DNA of 15,628 nt from Gallionella sp. UBA6045 (GTDB taxonomy: Bacteria; Pseudomonadota; Gammaproteobacteria; Burkholderiales; Gallionellaceae), in assembly GCA_002429165.1 (NCBI GenBank), contig DIYV01000098.1, forward strand, positions 1 to 15,628. Direction: 5' to 3'. This document shows, piece after piece, positions 14,095 through 15,628 of the stretch. Numbering within the stretch: the first letter of the stretch is position 1; each line of letters begins with the position of its first letter. The position numbers were made by a program, and so were the translations under genes. The notes under the pieces were generated by a model, which saw only the letters and a program-made list of their open reading frames with translations, searched no databases and had not been told where the DNA came from.

Positions 14095-14811
14095 ATGACA
14101 ATCGAAATCAATGCAACAACTCGTAAGGCGCAAGGAACGGGTGCGAGCCGCCGTCTGCGTAACACCGGCCGCGTGCCAGGTGTTGTGTATGGCGTGGGCG
14201 ACGTGAACATGATCGAACTGGATCACAACGAACTGTATTACAAACTGCGTGCAGAGGCGTTCCATGCATCCATTTTGACATTGAATCTGGACGGCAAAAA
14301 GGAATCCGTGCTGTTGCGCGATTTCGTCATGCACCCGTTCCGCCAGCAGGTACAGCACGTCGACTTCCAGCGCGTGGATGCGAAGAAAAAGATGCACATC
14401 AAGGTGCCGTTGCACTTCTTGAATGCCGATATCTCGCCGGGTGTGAAGGATGGCGGAGGCAAGATCAGCCATGTGATGACCGAGCTGGACATCATTTGTT
14501 TGCCCAAAGACCTGCCAGCCTTCATCGAAGTGGACCTGGGCCAAATGGAACTGGGCCACTCGGTGCACGTCTCCGACCTGAAGCTGCCCGCTGGCGTCGA
14601 ATCCGCCGCACACGGAACACACACCGCCGAAGCGGTGGTTGCCACAGTTCAGGTTCCGCGCGGCATGATGGAAGCCGAAGTGGCTGCGGAGGCTGAGGCC
14701 GCAGCAGCAGCTTCTGCGGCCTCAGCGCCCGCACCTGCTGCCGGAGTAGCCAAAACAGGTGCTGCTCCTGCCGCCGCTGCTGCAGCTCCTGCCGCCAAAA
14801 AAGCCAAGTAA
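14095..14811 (+). CDS. rplY: 50S ribosomal protein L25, Ctc/TL5 long form
   Basis: A 238-residue ribosomal protein that binds 5S rRNA. The N-terminal L25 domain (about 1-95) has [24 protein letters not shown] (10-33) and [23 protein letters not shown]. The C-terminal Ctc/TL5 domain (about 96-185) contains [18 protein letters not shown] and [23 protein letters not shown]. The last 45 or so residues are a low-complexity tail of Ala, Pro, Ser and Glu ending KKAK, a tail type I know from betaproteobacterial L25. GGAGAAG precedes the ATG by several bases. An in-frame ATG at 14038 would read through the leader hairpin and is rejected. Followed by a strong terminator. Confidence 0.96.
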   Translation: MTIEINATTRKAQGTGASRRLRNTGRVPGVVYGVGDVNMIELDHNELYYKLRAEAFHASILTLNLDGKKESVLLRDFVMHPFRQQVQHVDFQRVDAKKKMHIKVPLHFLNADISPGVKDGGGKISHVMTELDIICLPKDLPAFIEVDLGQMELGHSVHVSDLKLPAGVESAAHGTHTAEAVVATVQVPRGMMEAEVAAEAEAAAAASAASAPAPAAGVAKTGAAPAAAAAAPAAKKAK

Positions 14812-14827
14812 ATCGACTGGCTGCATA

Positions 14828-14862
14828 AACCCGCCATGCCGAAAGCAATGGCGGGTTTTTTT
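14828..14862 (+). terminator. Intrinsic terminator after rplY
   Basis: AACCCGCCAT (14828-14837) pairs perfectly with ATGGCGGGTT (14848-14857), with an inner GC-CGAAA-GC loop. A run of seven T follows (14856-14862, overlapping the stem end). This is a textbook rho-independent terminator 17 bases after the rplY stop. It ends only 11 bases before the pth start codon. Confidence 0.93.
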
Positions 14863-14873
14863 ATTCAGGCGCC

Positions 14874-15458
14874 ATGAACGGAATGAATGCGATACGTTTG
14901 ATAGTAGGTCTGGGCAATCCCGGACGCGAATATGAAACCACCCGGCATAATGTCGGTTTCAGATGGGTGGACGAACTCGCGCGCCTGCAAAAGATGAGCT
15001 TCAGGAGCGAGGCCAAGTTTCACGGCCTGACTGCGCGAGGCCAGCTGCACGGGCATGAAGTGTTGCTGCTCAAACCGCAAACCTTCATGAATGTCAGCGG
15101 GAGAGCCGTCGGAGCACTGGTGCAGTTCTACAAGATAGCGCCGGCAGAAATGCTGGTGGTGCATGACGAACTGGATCTGCCTCCGGGTGTGGCGCGCCTG
15201 AAAATGGGCGGCGGACACGGCGGGCACAACGGGCTGAAAGACATCATCGCGCATCTGGGCAGCAAGGATTTCTGGCGGCTGCGCCTCGGCATCGGCCATC
15301 CCGGCGAGCGTCACGAAGTAGCCGATTACGTGTTGAGCGATCCGCGACGCGAAGAGCGTGAATTGATAGAAGACGCCATGCAGCAGGCGCAAAACATCGC
15401 GCACCTGGTCATCGAAGGAAAAACCGAAGCGGCGATGTTGAAGCTGCATAGTGCATAA
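14874..15458 (+). CDS. pth: Peptidyl-tRNA hydrolase
   Basis: A 194-residue enzyme that releases peptides from prematurely dissociated peptidyl-tRNA, recycling the tRNA. All expected active-site residues are present at a constant offset of five from E. coli: His25 (TTRHNVGF), Asn73 (TFMNVSG), Asp98 ([11 protein letters not shown]) and Asn119 (GGHNGLKDI). [13 protein letters not shown] (9-21) is the family signature. Two starts are possible: ATG 14874 (CAGG upstream) and ATG 14883. The gene starts immediately after the rplY terminator, so it must depend on read-through, an internal promoter in rplY, or a very short leader. The second copy of the dispersed repeat lies between pth and ychF. Confidence 0.97.
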   Translation: MNGMNAIRLIVGLGNPGREYETTRHNVGFRWVDELARLQKMSFRSEAKFHGLTARGQLHGHEVLLLKPQTFMNVSGRAVGALVQFYKIAPAEMLVVHDELDLPPGVARLKMGGGHGGHNGLKDIIAHLGSKDFWRLRLGIGHPGERHEVADYVLSDPRREERELIEDAMQQAQNIAHLVIEGKTEAAMLKLHSA

Positions 15459-15462
15459 AACC

Positions 15463-15545
15463 TAACCCCTCCCGGCCTCCCCTTGTCAGGGGATGAGTCT
15501 ACGCTCTCCCCCTGACAAGGGGGAGCTGGAGGGGGTTTTGGGTTA
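15463..15545. repeat. Dispersed double-hairpin repeat, copy B
   Basis: The same element as at 6351-6429. Its right hairpin (CTCCCCCT, loop GACA, AGGGGGAG; 15506-15525) is identical to copy A over 20 bases. The left hairpin is weaker (TCCCCT, loop TGTC, AGGGGA; 15478-15493) because of one changed base. The outer ends TAACCCCTCC and GGAGGGGGTT pair, and TAACCC/GGGTTA mark the termini. The middle differs between copies, as expected for a mobile or REP-like family whose stems are conserved by pairing. It starts four bases after the pth stop and ends 24 bases before the ychF ATG, so it will be a structured RNA if the genes are cotranscribed. Confidence 0.87.
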
Positions 15546-15569
15546 CAGTTAATAAAAAAGGAAACAACC

Positions 15570-15628
15570 ATGAGTCTCAAATGCGGTATTGTCGGCCTTC
15601 CCAATGTGGGCAAATCCACTTTGTTCAA
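15570..15628 (+). CDS. ychF: Ribosome-binding ATPase YchF (5' end only)
   Basis: The first 19 codons of a gene cut by the window end. The residues MSLKCGIVGLPNVGKSTLF are the standard YchF/EngD N-terminus with its P-loop (GLPNVGKST, 9-17). YchF is an Obg-family P-loop ATPase that binds ribosomes and is linked to stress responses. A ribosome site (AAGGAAA, 15558-15564) precedes the ATG. It is adjacent to pth, the usual neighbour across many bacteria. Confidence 0.94.
   Translation, partial: MSLKCGIVGLPNVGKSTLF

Overview
This window looks like conserved chromosomal DNA of a betaproteobacterium. An iron-oxidiser or relative of the Gallionellaceae/Nitrosomonadales type is my best guess, from gene order and protein flavour only; no lineage marker in the window proves it. 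GC is moderate to high. The + strand run TPR lipoprotein - lolB - ispE - tRNA-Gln - prs - rplY - pth - ychF is an order I know from betaproteobacteria. No phage, transposase, integrase, CRISPR array or toxin system is visible, and no stretch over 300 bases lacks a gene.

Layout. (1) 123-4165, + strand: two overlapping M16 peptidase genes (one with zinc ligands, one without), rsmD (16S rRNA methyltransferase), coaD (coenzyme A synthesis) and a YfhL-type 2[4Fe-4S] ferredoxin. (2) 4195-6288, - strand: a secreted PF04185-type phosphoesterase, a 57-residue lipoprotein, and mutM (8-oxoguanine glycosylase), which carries an extra in-frame segment of about 45 residues built on palindromic DNA. (3) 6351-6429: a dispersed double-hairpin repeat. 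(4) 6477-9550, - strand: a tightly packed three-gene ABC system (ATPase, ABC-2 permease, GldG-like membrane-anchored protein). (5) 9570-15628, + strand: TPR lipoprotein, lolB, ispE, tRNA-Gln(UUG), prs, rplY, a strong terminator, pth, a second copy of the dispersed repeat, and the first 19 codons of ychF.

How the genes relate. Most encode housekeeping steps: rRNA modification (rsmD), ribosome assembly and rescue (rplY, pth, ychF), precursor supply (coaD, prs, ispE), outer-membrane lipoprotein sorting (lolB), DNA repair (mutM) and envelope or periplasmic functions (M16 pair, phosphoesterase, lipoproteins, ABC system). The window does not obviously hold a complete new system. The most unusual signals are the palindromic in-frame insertion in mutM, which resembles the principle of rickettsial palindromic elements, and the two copies of an inverted repeat beside mutM and between pth and ychF. 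Smaller points are a 22-bp-spaced direct repeat before the M16 genes, hairpins flanking the tRNA-prs-rplY segment, and a terminator ending 11 bases before the pth start codon.
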